From Limonium bicolor (Eukaryota > Streptophyta > Magnoliopsida > Caryophyllales > Plumbaginaceae), in the NCBI GenBank assembly GCA_023374045.1, contig CM041776.1:316064722-316128721 (forward strand): a stretch of 64,000 bases of DNA, given 5' to 3'. Below, piece after piece: positions 33,820 through 46,456 of this stretch; the first letter of the stretch is position 1, and each line of letters opens with the position of its first letter. The notes beneath the pieces were generated by a model that was not told the DNA's origin, did no database searches, and saw only the letters and a list, made by a program, of their open reading frames with translations. Position numbers and translations under genes: made by a program.

Positions 33820-34424
33820 TTATGATTCATAACATCATTTTAGTGTATCATAATATCACTTTTAATGAATCATAATATCAAAATTAATGAATCATATAAG
33901 AATAAAAAAAATTACACAATAATACAACACAAAATAATATTTGGTATATATGAAAAATACGCGATTCATCATATAAGGTTTAAAATACACCATACAACAA
34001 TGATAATACACTACAAAACAATAATGATTTTTATTGGTTCCGAAATTTGTTATCTAATTCACCACTTATTAGTTAATGAATCATAATATCAATTTTAATG
34101 AATCATAATATCAAAATTAGTGAATCATGTCTTCATTTAAGTGTATCATCGTAAACATAAAAAATAAAAATTTCAAACAAAATACAATATAAAACAATAT
34201 TTGGTATGTATGAAAATACATGATTCACCATATAAGGTTTAAAATACACCATACAACAATAATAATACACTACAAAACGATAATGATTTTTATCAGTTCC
34301 TGTATTCATAATCTAATTCACTACTTATTAATTAATGAATGATAATCTCAATATTAATGAATCATATTATCATTTTAGTGTATCATCATACACATGTAAA
34401 AATAATTTTTTTTAAGTTGTCAAA
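33820..34424. repeat. Tandem repeat of ~235-260 bp running into the gap
   Basis: At least two and a half copies of an AT-rich unit, with markers at 33861, 34094 and 34352 (ATTAATGAAT). Each contains AATATTTGGTATRTATGAAAA and a segment TAAGGTTTAAAATACACCATA. Within each copy the short phrase GAATCATAATATCA is itself repeated. The array is cut off by the assembly gap. Confidence 0.8.
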
Positions 34425-34924
34425 NNNNNNNNNNNNNNNNNNNNNNNNNNNNNNNNNNNNNNNNNNNNNNNNNNNNNNNNNNNNNNNNNNNNNNNNNNNN
34501 NNNNNNNNNNNNNNNNNNNNNNNNNNNNNNNNNNNNNNNNNNNNNNNNNNNNNNNNNNNNNNNNNNNNNNNNNNNNNNNNNNNNNNNNNNNNNNNNNNNN
34601 NNNNNNNNNNNNNNNNNNNNNNNNNNNNNNNNNNNNNNNNNNNNNNNNNNNNNNNNNNNNNNNNNNNNNNNNNNNNNNNNNNNNNNNNNNNNNNNNNNNN
34701 NNNNNNNNNNNNNNNNNNNNNNNNNNNNNNNNNNNNNNNNNNNNNNNNNNNNNNNNNNNNNNNNNNNNNNNNNNNNNNNNNNNNNNNNNNNNNNNNNNNN
34801 NNNNNNNNNNNNNNNNNNNNNNNNNNNNNNNNNNNNNNNNNNNNNNNNNNNNNNNNNNNNNNNNNNNNNNNNNNNNNNNNNNNNNNNNNNNNNNNNNNNN
34901 NNNNNNNNNNNNNNNNNNNNNNNN
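34425..34924. other. Assembly gap (500 N)
   Basis: Exactly 500 N, so probably a placeholder of unknown true length. It lies between a tandem array and a LINE fragment, both hard to assemble. Open frames spanning it are artefacts. Confidence 0.99.
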
Positions 34925-35555
34925 ATTGGGGAAGGCCTGTAGCCCAGCCGAAGAGCAAAACATCTATCCAATCTACTGTGGGAGTGGGAGTCTCCATCCT
35001 GGCAATTGGTATAAGTAGAACTCTCTCCAAAGAAACCAATATCATGGAGATCACATTCAAGAATGGCCTCTCTAAACGGGGCCATGTGGACATCTTGCCT
35101 GATTCTACCCCCGATCTTCTCAAGGCATGCAGTATCTGATTGAAATCCCCGACTATCACCCAGGGAAAGCTAACTTGCTTACCAAGAATTCAGAGAAGTT
35201 TCCAGGACAGATGCTTGAGAGACCAATTGGACCACCCATAAAACCCGGTAAAAACAAAATGGAGCTCACCCGGCATAGACATACTGGCGGACATATGATG
35301 CCTAGATTGAGAAATCATAGAACAACCTAGGGAACTTTTCCACATAAGGCAGAGACCTCCACTCCTCCCCCTGCTTGAAACCGCTAGCCCACTATACTGA
35401 GGGAACATCCCAAAGAAAAACTCCATATCAATGTCAGACTTATGAGTCTCACTGAGGAAAATGATATTCGAGTTAAGTTTAAGAATTAAACTCTTAACCC
35501 AATAGACTGCCTTGGATTTACCTAATCCCCTACAATTGAGCGTTAAACAACTCAT
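34925..35555 (-). pseudogene. LINE ORF2 endonuclease fragment
   Basis: Starts MSCLTLNCRGLG at 35555 (first endonuclease motif), then IIFLSETHKSD (catalytic E), GLCLMWKSS and VFTGFYGW. It breaks at 35190 and continues in other frames with IVGDFNQIL and LDRCF. These are the apurinic-type endonuclease (EEP fold) motifs of plant L1 elements. At least two frameshifts are present. Confidence 0.85.
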
Positions 35556-36440
35556 CTGACAGAGGACAGCCGAGAATGCCTCAATAACCCGGGCAATTCA
35601 GAACAACCACCAAACAACTCGGCACAGAGAGCACCCACCAGCACCGACAACTCCCCAGGAAGATCAACAAAATTCACAAGCCAATCCTCCAAACTAGAGC
35701 TCCACAGATCACCCACATAACGAACAGATTGCAGGGACCAGCAAAGCACTCCAAATACTCAGAGAGCGAGGCAAAATCGCCAACAGCTCACTCCCGAAAC
35801 TAATCAGAAACTACCTCACTCTGGAAGACCCAAACACAACTCCAATCACCCGACAAAATTAGCTGATCAAAATCATCCAGTCACGAGACCTAGGCTACGG
35901 GGAACAACCGGCGTACCACACCCAACTCATCAGAGCAAAACACCCACCTATCTCACCCAGACGGACACAACTGTTTGCCCTTGAAATGGGTAAATCGAAC
36001 CAGCGCCCACCTCTAAAATCGAAGACAGAACAACCGGAACACAGAAGAAAACAACCTTGCAGAGAAAAACTAGCCAGAGAAAGGCACTGTCACACTTTGG
36101 CGGAGCGGAGCAGAAACTAGAAGCGATTCCCAGCTTAGACCGATGACGAAGAACACACAAACCACCGACCTAATACTGATGATGTCGAAAAACCTAACTA
36201 CCGGAGGAAAATCAGCACCAGAAACTAGTATTGACCAAGAGACTCACCAACATTTGGAGGGATAATCTCTAGATGGGATCCAATCTCCCTGCAGCGCAGA
36301 AGAGAACCGAAGAGAACGACTACTCGCCTCTGGAATCATCTCTGATAGAGAACGATACTGTTGATCCACTTTCCACTACTCCCCACTAGGCATCATAGTT
36401 GCTTCTTAAACTTGCTGTTTGGGAAGAAAGATATTGAAAA
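34925..36440 (-). mobile_element. L1-type LINE, 5' part, truncated by the gap
   Basis: Minus-strand LINE containing the ORF2 endonuclease domain (34925-35555), preceded by ~0.9 kb of GC-richer, frame-broken 5' sequence. RT and the 3' end would lie in or beyond the gap. It is not the same copy as 7641-9532, which holds only the 3' half. Confidence 0.75.
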
Positions 36441-36489
36441 AAGATTACTTCCCTATCCACGGTGCTTCCAGGTTTTCAGACATCGCCCA

Positions 36490-36662
36490 GGTTGGTGCCC
36501 GGACTCGAAATGAGATAACGCTCGGGTGAGGTGGCAGCCTGCGCCTAGATTGGGGATGAAATAACACCTGGGGAAGATACAGCCTGCGACAGGATTGGGG
36601 ATGAAATAATGCCCGGGGAAGGTGGCAGCCTGTGCCCGGATTGAAGATGAAATAACGCCTCA
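36490..36662. repeat. ~45-bp tandem repeat, 4 copies
   Basis: Four imperfect units share GGATTGGGGATGAAATAA and CCTGGGGAAGGTGGCAGCCTG. They lie at the 5' side of the LINE. GC-rich relative to surroundings. Similar in scale to 7268-7445 but with a different sequence. Confidence 0.75.
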
Positions 36663-36925
36663 AAATGTGTAGTTGACAACCCTTTATTAGTTAATCACAA
36701 TAGTATTTATGATTTCCAGTCACCGAACGTCTTCTTAGGACCCTCACAACATCTAATTCTCATAATAGGGCATTATCAAACATCCAGATAGTAATCTTAG
36801 TGTCCAAAGAAAATAAGACTCTCAGGACCCTCACAATAAATATCAAGTGTACTCGAAAAAGAAACTTTAAACTCATGTGGACCATCCAGAAATTTCCCTA
36901 TTTTACATAGTCCGGGGATTATTTA

Positions 36926-37143
36926 GGGCATCCACAATAATGGAAAGTGGATTCCACCCACCAAAAAATATTATTATATTCTCTTCTCTCACATTATCTC
37001 TCCATGTGTCAGCAAGAACCTTCTCTCACCAGGTTCTTAATTAAGCAACCCTCTTATACTCTCTCTTTCACAACACTATTTATTTTTTTCTATTTTAACC
37101 TTCACCTATGTAATTGTGTCAAGCAACACCATTGTAGATACCC
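36926..37143. mobile_element. MITE-like element with GGGCATCCACAAT / ATTGTAGATACCC ends
   Basis: Imperfect terminal inverted repeats of ~16 bp bound a 218-bp AT-rich, non-coding segment. The 'GGGCATCCACAAT' end is frequent in plant repeat families. No clear target duplication, so the superfamily is undecided. Confidence 0.5.
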
Positions 37144-38408
37144 TAAGAACCTAAGAATCCCATAAAGACTTACCAAGATTCTTCAATGACCAATATTTTA
37201 TATACACTTCAACCATAAAGAGAGCAAAAACTAAACAAAACCTTTGGTAGTTAGAAACAAAAGAGCTCAAGGACTTTGAACAAGGTCTGGTGAAATCTGG
37301 TAGAAGCATAGATAATTTTTGTTTTCAGGGGGCAAGAATTTGTAGGAACTAAGATGTAGGGATATCCCCCTAAAGAAGGAATAGACCAATTGACAGAAGT
37401 AGCAGTAGCAGAGATCATTAGTATAAAACTAGAAGATGACTTGACATAAACATGCAAACAATTGAAAAAGAGGAATGATTGATAAATTAGTATTAAAGTA
37501 GGATTCTCAAGGAGAATTGAACAAAGAAAGTAAAAACAAGGGTCATAGAAGCAGGATGATAGAATGAACAAATATCTAAATTTTGGATTAGCATTGAGGT
37601 TAGGTGGTGAAGACCAGATGTTGAAAATTTCCTCATATGTGAGATGATGCAAATCATCTGCTGTTTTGTGAAAACGTTTCTTTTTATAAGTGCACTCACC
37701 CTTGACTTTCTTTTCTGACTGATTAAGATTCTCTTTCCAAAATATTAATGTGAATTTGACATTCATGCATCGAACTTAAGCAACACTATCACTATATTCG
37801 GTTCTGTTGGGTGCAAAAGTGTCGTCTTCATTGTAAATTACTACATCAAATGTCATTTTCAGAATCTTCAAAAGGATGGGTGTTTGATGCCATGCATCCT
37901 AAAACCGAACAACAGAGCAAAATCGTTGAGTAGTCAAAGGTTTTTCACCCACACGCATCCTAATTGAACCAATAAACAGAAAAAATTAACAATAAGAACC
38001 TTGGAGTTTTTCAAAGGTTAATTACTCCATATGTTTAAATATATATCCTTGAGTTTCCATATGGAATATCGTAATCTCATCATGTGATTATTTTATAGTA
38101 CCGAAGCCTCTAGTTTTTGTTTGTTTAGATAAAAATAGATGAAATGATTTGATAGGAAATGAAATAGAATCAATATAAACGATGAGAAAAATGAGAGTGG
38201 GGTAATTATTCTAAAGAAGGGAGACAAAAATGTCCGAATAAAATAAGAGAATAGTTTGAACTAACATAGTAACGAATGAGAAATGAGAAACAAAAGATGA
38301 CTAGTGTTCCTATAAAGTTAAAAAAAAATAGTAACAAATGATATCCTCTCATTTTGTCCTTTTGCCTTACCACTTGTGAATGCATTTATTTTTTTACGCT
38401 TTTCTGTT
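37144..38408. other. Intergenic with one unassigned open frame
   Basis: A minus-strand frame at 37766-37251 (171 codons) has no recognised domain, biased composition and no splice context, so I do not call it a gene. The remainder is AT-rich and featureless. Confidence 0.4.
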
Positions 38409-38410
38409 TA

Positions 38411-38568
38411 CTCTCTCAGTACCAACCGCAGTGTCCCTTTTCCTTTTACACACATATTAAGAAACCATCAAAAAGTAGAGTAGAAACTGTAGCTTCACAC
38501 ACAAGGGAGACACAATTTTGGGACAGGAGAAAAAGACTTATGGGACACTGGACGTGGGATGGAGGGAG
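38411..38568. mobile_element. Stowaway-type MITE, degenerate
   Basis: 158 bp flanked by TA on both sides. The right end GGGATGGAGGGAG is close to consensus; the left end CTCTCTCAGTACC is eroded. Its interior resembles the 44077-44235 copy (a shared GGGACACTG near the right end). Confidence 0.7.
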
Positions 38569-38570
38569 TA

Positions 38571-39663
38571 AAATTTAAAATGAAAGAAAATTCACTACTT
38601 GTTTAATTGCTTTATTTATAACGGAATGAAAAGTGAATCAACCTTTCTATTAGTTTTATACATTTTTTTATAACAAGTGTCAGATATTTTTGTTAAAAAA
38701 AAAGTGCTTGATATTTTTAAAATTGAATTACTTATTAGTAATTGATACAGTTTTGAAAACAAACACAATTGCTGGAATAGAAAACATACTCAGAAAACAA
38801 TTTAAGGCCACTAAAAAAAAACATACAAGCAGACAGCTTAAAGTATATGTAGTCGAGTGACAATATAGACTTGCTGGACCATTCTAATAACGGAAAGTGA
38901 AGCTACATTTTCCAAGTCAGTAGCCCAGTTTTGTTAAGCCTGTCCGGCCCAATTTAGAAAGTTGAATTTGTGGAGTGTTTTTTCTTTTGTATGAGGATCG
39001 ATAACTACTAGTACTCCATGCCATGTATTTAATATTAATAAATGCAGGGATAAAAATGATCAAACTGAAGAAAGGGCAGGGGGAGAGCGTGGCGCGGACA
39101 GCCGGAGAATTGTACGGATTGTAGTAGAGAGACGAGAGTTGAACCGTAAGGCTGTAACGCTAAGGACTAGAAAACTCGCAGGAGGTGAACCGTGACGACC
39201 CCTTTGGTTGGTTGGTTGGTTGACAATGCATCTCCGGCAAGAGGTTGACTTGACTGGAGACAAATAACAAATACACTTTCTTCTTTCTCTTCGTCCTCGA
39301 ATCTATCCTTCCCTTTAATTACTATCTTCTCGGCGCCAGCCAAATTGAAGAAAATCCTCGTATATTATGTCTTAGCCTCAAATCCAGAAGAACCCAACAG
39401 AAAAAAGAAAAAAGATCACGATTATATTTTGTACGTAATTGAAAGAGTTGGGTAGATAGCGTGTATATCTCAATTTATTTTATATTTGTTTGGGATTGGT
39501 TTGGTTTAGGAAGGGTCTCAAAAATCTGGACTCTGTATACAAGTACAACCAACCAAACAAATAAACCTTATTGTAATTATGAATTCGTGAAAACAAAGTT
39601 CACCAACAAGGATAAAGAGACGAGGGAAGTTTTATAGTAGTTTTGGGGGGCAATCAATCATCA
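38571..39663 (+). promoter_or_regulatory. Intergenic, then promoter/5' UTR of the ERGIC3 gene
   Basis: Up to ~39060 nothing is recognised. From ~39260 C/T-rich, leader-like sequence precedes the ATG at 39664. An in-frame extension of the reading frame begins 21 bases earlier without an ATG, so 39664 is chosen as start. No core promoter element can be assigned securely. Confidence 0.3.
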
Positions 39664-42509
39664 ATGGGTGGATTTTGTAATAAGTTACGAAATCTGGATG
39701 CATATCCTAAAATCAATGAAGATTTCTACAGCAGAACTCTTTCCGGTGGCATCATCACCCTCGTCTCATCTTTCTTCATGCTACTCCTATTCCTCTTCGA
39801 GCTCCGTATGTTTTTTTTTTTAATTGCTAGTATTACCGTACTTCTTTTAATTAATTTAATGTGTTTTCATGTTCGTTTATTTTGTTTCCTTGCATATTTG
39901 ATGTTTTGTTTCTCATCTCATGGAAACGTGCTTCCTTCGTTTAGTAGTGTTCCTTGAGAATTGGCATTTCGATGGACATGATCGTCGGGCTGGGTTTGCA
40001 GCCCAGCAAAAAGTCTAAACAAGCCCATAAGGACTCTATTTCTAGTCCAGCGTATTCAAATATTTTAAATCAGAAGATATTTTAAATTGAACTAATTAAG
40101 CGAGGACGTCGTCACGTGACATACACATTTCTTCTACTATTTTCTTGTACAAAATGCTGCTGAATTCTTAATCTGCTTGTTGTGATCTTTGTCGATGCAT
40201 GGATTAGATATTATTTTCTTTATATAGATTTGCTTCTTTTGCGGTAACATTCTTTTGTTTTTTTCCTTCTATTTTTCCTGACGTGAGGTTGCGTGGCTCT
40301 GATTAATTATTCACACAGAGCTATATCTGCACACAACGACTGATACCCAGCTCGTTGTAGATACTTCAAGAGGAGGAACCCTACGGATTCATGTAACGTA
40401 ATTTCTAATTATCACACACATATTGATCTACCTGATCAATTGTCTTGTGAATTAAAATTAACATTCTGTTTTGTTCGCAGTTTGACGTTACATTTCCTGC
40501 ACTTTCTTGTCCCATACTTAGCCTTGATGCCATTGATATTAGCGGGGAGCAGCATCTTGACGTGGTAATTAACATTATTATAAGCACAATTTACCTAACT
40601 ATCAATGTATCTTACTTACCTAAGTTTTGATCAGACTATCATCTTGTATGTATTGTTTGTCTTGATAATCAAGGTTTTGTACATTAATTAATTATGATGA
40701 GCTCATTAACTATCGATCTCATTTCTTAATTATTTGGGCTTATATAATTGCAGAGACATGACATAACTAAGAAGAGACTAGATAAGGAGGGAAACATTAT
40801 AGGGACACGATATGATGGTACCATTGGTGCTACCAAGATTGAGAAACCATTACAGAAACATGGTGGTAGACTTGAGGAGAATGAAGTATACTGTGGGTCT
40901 TGCTATGGCGCTGCAGCGGAAGATCAAGATTGTTGCAACTCCTGTGAAGCAGTTAGGGAAGCGTATCTAAAGAAAGGATGGGCATTGTCGAATCCTGATC
41001 TCATTGACCAGGTTTGTGTATATGAATATGATTACTTTCTTTCTTCGGTAGCTACGCCTACTATGATATGCCACCTCTTTAATAATAGTCAACAGTCTTC
41101 AAATGTAGATATCCTCGATCAAAATAATTTAGATATCCAGCTGATTAATTTTGGGTAATATGCAGTGCAAAAGAGAAGGGTTTCTAGAAAGCATAAAGTC
41201 ACAAGATGGTGAAGGATGCAACATTCATGGTTTCTTAGAGGTTAATAAAGTAGCTGGGAATTTCCATTTTGCACCTGGGAAAAGCTTTCAAAACCCTGAT
41301 GGTGTTGGTATTATCCATGAATTCCTCTCCTTTCAAAAGGACTTTTACAATGTATGTATGTATGTATGAATGTATATTATTTATGTAGTAATTAAGTCTA
41401 GCTCTCTGGCCCCCTAACTACATTTGATTTTGATTAATACTTCTTTCTTTGAAATCAAATTGAAATAATTTTGGTGTGAATTAATGTATTGCTGAACAGT
41501 TAACACATAGGATTAACAGACTGACATTTGGAGATTACATCCCAGGAGTTGTAAATCCTCTTGATGGGTATTGATCTTTTCATTTTGTTCTTGGGATTGT
41601 TTCATCTTCTTGCACAAACCAAGTTGTGATCATTTTCTATTTTGTGTGCAAAAAAAATGCAATTTCAGGGTGGAATGGACACATGACACACCTAATGGTA
41701 TTTACCAGTATTTTCTCAAGGTCGGTCTGTGAGTCAGTCAATCGTGTTGTTTGACAAGCTTTCCTTACTATAATGTCAACTATATATGTATATTCATCAA
41801 TGATCGATGGGTGGTAAGGTAATCTAATGTAATGTTATTTTCTAGCAGGTTGTACCAACGGTATTCACTGATGTACATGGCACCGATACCAAATCAAATC
41901 AGGTTCCCTGTTTTATTCCCTTAATTAGTTACTCCCTGTCAATACATAGAACTAGTAGTAATCAAATGTAAATTGACATAATAATGACATTTAATTTCCT
42001 CCTTCTCCTCTCCTTGTGTGTGTGTACATGTGCATTCTAGTTCTCAGTGACTGAACATTTTAAAAGTACAGCAGCAGCAACAGGACACAACTTTCAGCTT
42101 GTACCTGGTGTTTCTTCTTCTATGATCTCTCTCCCATCAAGGTTAAGATTAATCGTTTTATCCTTCCAATCTACATCATTAGTAGTACTGTCTAGGTCTA
42201 ACACACACAAAAGTTGTCGTTCTCACTTTTGTTATTGGGGTAATTAGGTAACTTATAAAGAGGAAAGTGTCTCGTTCCTTCATTTCTTAACAAACGTCTG
42301 TGCTATAGTTGGAGGTAAACAAAACTATATACAACTGTCCGATCATGGTGTTAGTCTACTCTTTCTAACTAGAAGAGGGCACCGGCTAATTTCTTTCTGT
42401 CGATAATTTTGCAGGTGTGTTTACAGTTTCTGGGATTTTAGATTCGTTTGTTTATCATGGACAAAGAGCCATCAAGAAGAAGAAGATGCAAATCGGCAAA
42501 TTCAACTGA
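39664..42509 (+). CDS. ERGIC3/Erv46-like ER-Golgi cargo receptor
   Basis: Eleven exons with GT-AG introns: 39664-39805, 40319-40392, 40481-40564, 40754-41011, 41166-41351, 41500-41567, 41669-41720, 41849-41902, 42041-42141, 42248-42314 and 42415-42509. This gives ~393 residues, near the family's ~385. N-terminal LDAYPKINEDFYSRTLSGG and membrane segment IITLVSSFFMLLLFLFEL match the conserved ERGIC_N start. The lumenal part has DVTFPALSCPILSLDA and CGSCYGAA...CCNSCEAVREAY. Then FHFAPGKSF, LTFGDYIPGVVNPLDG, and near the C-terminus VSFLHFLTNVCAIVGGVFTVSGILDSFVYH with a second membrane segment and a lysine-rich tail. The family cycles in COPII/COPI vesicles and sorts cargo. Exon 9 is 101 nt where the conserved frame needs 102: one T seems missing in the GGTGTTTCTTCTTC run (~42110), putting VFFFYDLSPIK out of frame. 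Either a sequencing error or a real lesion. Confidence 0.9.
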
Positions 42510-42947
42510 CGAAAATCGAGAATATCTTTTTGTTTTTTTTATAGAAAGTGTCGATGTAAACTTGATTAATGAAACAGCATCAGCAGCAGGCCTTTTTGTT
42601 ACTCCACATTAAATGCCTGCCTGCCTTTGAATCTCTCAATCTCAATCTCCGTCTTTTTCAATAGCGTGAGAGAAAGAAATCTCAAGAAAAAGGCCGACTT
42701 CAGGTGGGCCGAAATCTTCTGGGTTTGGTTTTTGTTGTGCGGTTGGCCCTCCTGCGACAGCCGCATTTGCTCTTTACTACGGTGTAAATTAATGAAAAAT
42801 GATTTATCAGGTTTTCGACTACTGTACGTCCATTTCCAGCCTACAAGTTGTCGTACATAATCAGATACTCCTATGTGAGTTCGTTAAATTAAAAGTACTA
42901 GAGTTGATTATATACAAAATATGGTAATTCTAGCTATATTTACTATA

Positions 42948-43896
42948 GATGCGTTCGGGTACACATTTTTTGTGTATTTTTTTGACGGTATAAATATACA
43001 ACATATGCTGTTTTGAACTCCTTTATTTGTTTTTGTTGTTCGTCTAAAACAGCATAAATGTCAACATAAATGACAGCATAAATGCCCGCAGCAAATGCTA
43101 CTTTTTCGTTTTCGTGCTTTCATTTCCGTTTCTTTACTCACTTCATAATGCAATTACTGTGACTATTGATTTAAAAAAAAAGAAATTTTTTACGAGTTAC
43201 TTTATTTATTACAATTACATAATACTTTAATTAAATTTATAAAAAAATAGTACTACATCTTTAGCCAAATTTACAAAAAAATCACATTTATAATACAAAT
43301 CTATAATATATTATTTGTAATACCACATAGATTAATAAAATTAAAAAAAAACGAATAAATATATACACTTGTTGATAAATTAAAATATTTAAATAGTATA
43401 TAGAAATATGAATGCATATAAATTTATAAACTTACAAAGTTAAAAAAATATTATATATTATTAAAAGTTATAATTTCACTAAATAAATTCACATAACATT
43501 ATCAGAAAATTTGAAACGTTTTTTCTCTTTTTTTACACTTTTATATTTGTAAGAATTATAAAATTTAGATAATAAAAATATATTGTTTAGGAGTTACAAG
43601 TTTTGCTTAATAATAGAAATAAAAATTTTATTGTTTGTGAATTTTTTTATTTATTTTTACTAACAAAAAAGTTACGTAGTTAATATAATAAATTGTAATT
43701 GTAATACGAAAACGATAAATGCACTACATATAACTAACTTAACCAAACATGCTGCACTGCCAAACAACAGTTTTCAAAACAGCTGCATTATGCCAGCACA
43801 TTCCTGCCAGCAAATATGCTGCATTTATGCCAGTGTGTATTCCTGCTGCCAAATATGTTGTATTCATGCTGCCAAAACAGTCATACCGAACAGAGC
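42948..43896. mobile_element. ~950-bp repeat element, copy A (GTTCGG...CCGAACAGAGC ends)
   Basis: Ends GATGCGTTCGG and CCGAACAGAGC are imperfect inverted repeats. CTATA flanks both sides (42943-42947, 43897-43901). The interior is AT-rich and non-coding, with AGCATAAATG words near the left and GCTGCATTTATGCCAGC words near the right. It closely matches copy B at 44310-45270. No transposase; superfamily not assigned. Confidence 0.75.
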
Positions 43897-44076
43897 CTAT
43901 ATATTGTTAATAATAAAAATCTAAAAAATTATATTATGAATTATTCTACAGAAAATATAATTTTTAAATACATCAAGAAATATACAATTTACAGTTTTAT
44001 AAATGTAGATAAAGATTTTAATTAACCAGGTCGATCAACGACAGAGATCAATAATAGCATTCCGTGAAAACTACTA

Positions 44077-44235
44077 CTCCCTCCGTCCCATGTGCAGAGT
44101 CCCATTTGCTTTAGCACAAATATTAAGGAAAGAGTAAAAAGTAGAGAAGAGCAATAAATAAACTACACTGTATGAGACATCTATTTGGAACAAATAGAAA
44201 ATGGAAATGGGACACTGACACTGGGACAGAGGGAG
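44077..44235. mobile_element. Stowaway-type MITE
   Basis: 159 bp with ends CTCCCTCCGTCCCA and GGGACAGAGGGAG, and TA on both flanks. It lies between repeat copies A and B. Confidence 0.88.
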
Positions 44236-44309
44236 TACTGATTATCCGTTCTGGACGGAATTGGAAGGTTTTGAGTAGTCGTGCCTTTTTTGCTTTTCAA
44301 AAGACAAAG

Positions 44310-45270
44310 GGCGCGTTCGCCTTGCACTAAATGTGCATTTTTTGACAGTATAATAATACAGCATATGTTGTTTTGGACTCCTTTATTTGTTTTTTCTGTT
44401 CGCCTAAAACAGCATAAATGTCAGCATAAATGGCAGCATAAATGACAGCATAAATGTCAGCATAAATGCCCGCAGCAAATGCTACTTTTTCGTTTTCGTG
44501 CTTTCACTTCCGTTTCTTTACTCACTTCATAATGCAATTACTGTGACTATTGTTTTTTTTTTATAAAAGAAATTTTTTACAAGTTACTTTATTTATAATA
44601 AATTACATAATGCTTTAAATAATTTATAAAAAATAGTACTACATCTTTAGCCAAATTTACAAAAAATCACATTTATAATACAAATCTATAATATATTATT
44701 TGTAATACCACATAGATTAATAAAATTAAAAAAAACGAATAAATATACACACTTGTTGATATATAAATTAAAATATTTAAATAGTATATAGAAATATGAA
44801 TGCATATAAATTTATTAACATACAAAGTTACAAAAATATTATCTAAATAAATTCACATAACATTATCAAAAAATTTGAAACGCTTTTTCTCTTTTTTTAC
44901 GTTTTTATATTTATAAGAATTATAAAATTTAGATAATAAAAATATATTGTTTAGGAGTTACAAGTTTTGCTTAAATAATAGAAATAAAATTTTTATTGTT
45001 TGTGAATTTTTTTATTTATTTTTATTAACAAAATAAAGTTACGTAGTGTAATATAATAAATTATAATTGTAATACGAAAACGGTAACACACTACATATAA
45101 CTAACTTAACCAAACATGCTGCATATATGCTGCACTGCCAAACAACAGTTTTCAAAACAGCTGCATTTATGCCAGCACATTCGTGCAGCAAATATGCTGC
45201 ATTTATGCCAGCGCATTCCTGCTGCCATATGCTACATTTATACTGCCAAAACAGCCATGCCGAACAGAGC
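44310..45270. mobile_element. ~950-bp repeat element, copy B
   Basis: Same family as 42948-43896, similar along its whole length. Ends GGCGCGTTCGC and GCCGAACAGAGC, flanked by CAAAG/CAAAA. The left side holds an expanded tandem array of a 13-14-bp CAGCATAAATGNC unit (44410-44470, five copies versus three in A). An adjacent GCTGCATTTATGCCAGC-rich part is at the right. Confidence 0.75.
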
Positions 45271-45271
45271 C

Positions 45272-46456
45272 AAAAAATTGTTTGACTATGAAAGTTTACT
45301 CAAGAATTCAAACCTGTAATAATTATCTTATGTCGGCTTCCACGGGAATCTCACTTAACTCAAACGTTCTAAACTTTTTCAACTTTTTTTTCTTTGTTGC
45401 GTTACTCTTAGATTAGATCTGGTTGTTGAATTTTAATGGAATTAGTTGGTTGGTAGTTGGTCTTTCATTTGTACTGTAGCTTGTACTATTTGTTGCCCGC
45501 TTTCTTTCTTCCGTTCACACTTCCTTCTCACTGTGGTTTCTTCTTGACTGACTTCTCGTTTCCTTTTTTGCCTTCAAAGTTCCGTTTTCTCTCTTCAAAA
45601 CATAAATGCTGCTCTTTTAAAATGCTATAACCCTAATAATGAATTTGTTTGAAACATTCGTCGGAGACTTTTTTGCACAATCACAAAGTCGGATGTTGAA
45701 AAGGAAAAGATATGACAATAGACAGATAGCGCACAGTCACCTATATAACTAGCATTACACTAAGCATTTAATGAAACTAAGAAATTTTACATCATTATGT
45801 AGACTCAGCTACTGGACATCCTGGCTTCTACCATTGGCGGCAGTCTCACTACTCGGCAAATTAATCGTCAATTAAAGCCATTCCACATCTGTACAGTTAA
45901 CCGGATAATAGAGACAATTTAATGCATTTTTTGCTTCAGTTTTACGGTTAGGAAATTTCTTGAGCAGCCCTAATTGATGCCTATATCAGTGATTCTTGAT
46001 TGCTGGTAGATCATAGGAAGCAACCTGAACGCAACACCAACGTACAAGACACTACTGACAGTGTAACGTATATGTCGACCTCTGTAGATTTAATGTGACG
46101 TATGGTACTGCACCTTCTTGTTTTTTTGTTTTTTGACATGAATCATAAATCGTGAACAGCTGTTTTATTACTTTGGTATGATCCAACTGCCTACAAGTGT
46201 GGAAAACCTCTTTATCTTTATGACCCATCAAAATGTAGTGGAGCTCTCTCCACTTCTTCCCATTTTTTCTTCTCATCCTTCTTTCTTCTTCCTATTGTTT
46301 TTTTTTTTTTTTGGTTTAGTAGTCTTATTTCTATGGACCAGATGCTATTCGGTTTCGTTGTACTATTTTAGTTCATCATTTCTTCTCCAGTGAGGGTGTT
46401 TTTAAAATTTATCCGGCTTATTTTTGTTTTTGAGTTTGTGAGTTTTTTGCAATCTC
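45272..46456. other. Intergenic, nothing recognised
   Basis: T-rich in places (46290-46310). No gene, repeat or terminal structure supported. Confidence 0.4.

Noticed and set aside
34339..35159. Long ORFs crossing the N gap
   Set aside because: The residues are undetermined N translations; only the LINE endonuclease part right of the gap is real.
37251..37766. 171-codon minus-strand ORF
   Set aside because: Biased composition, no known motif and no splice or promoter support.
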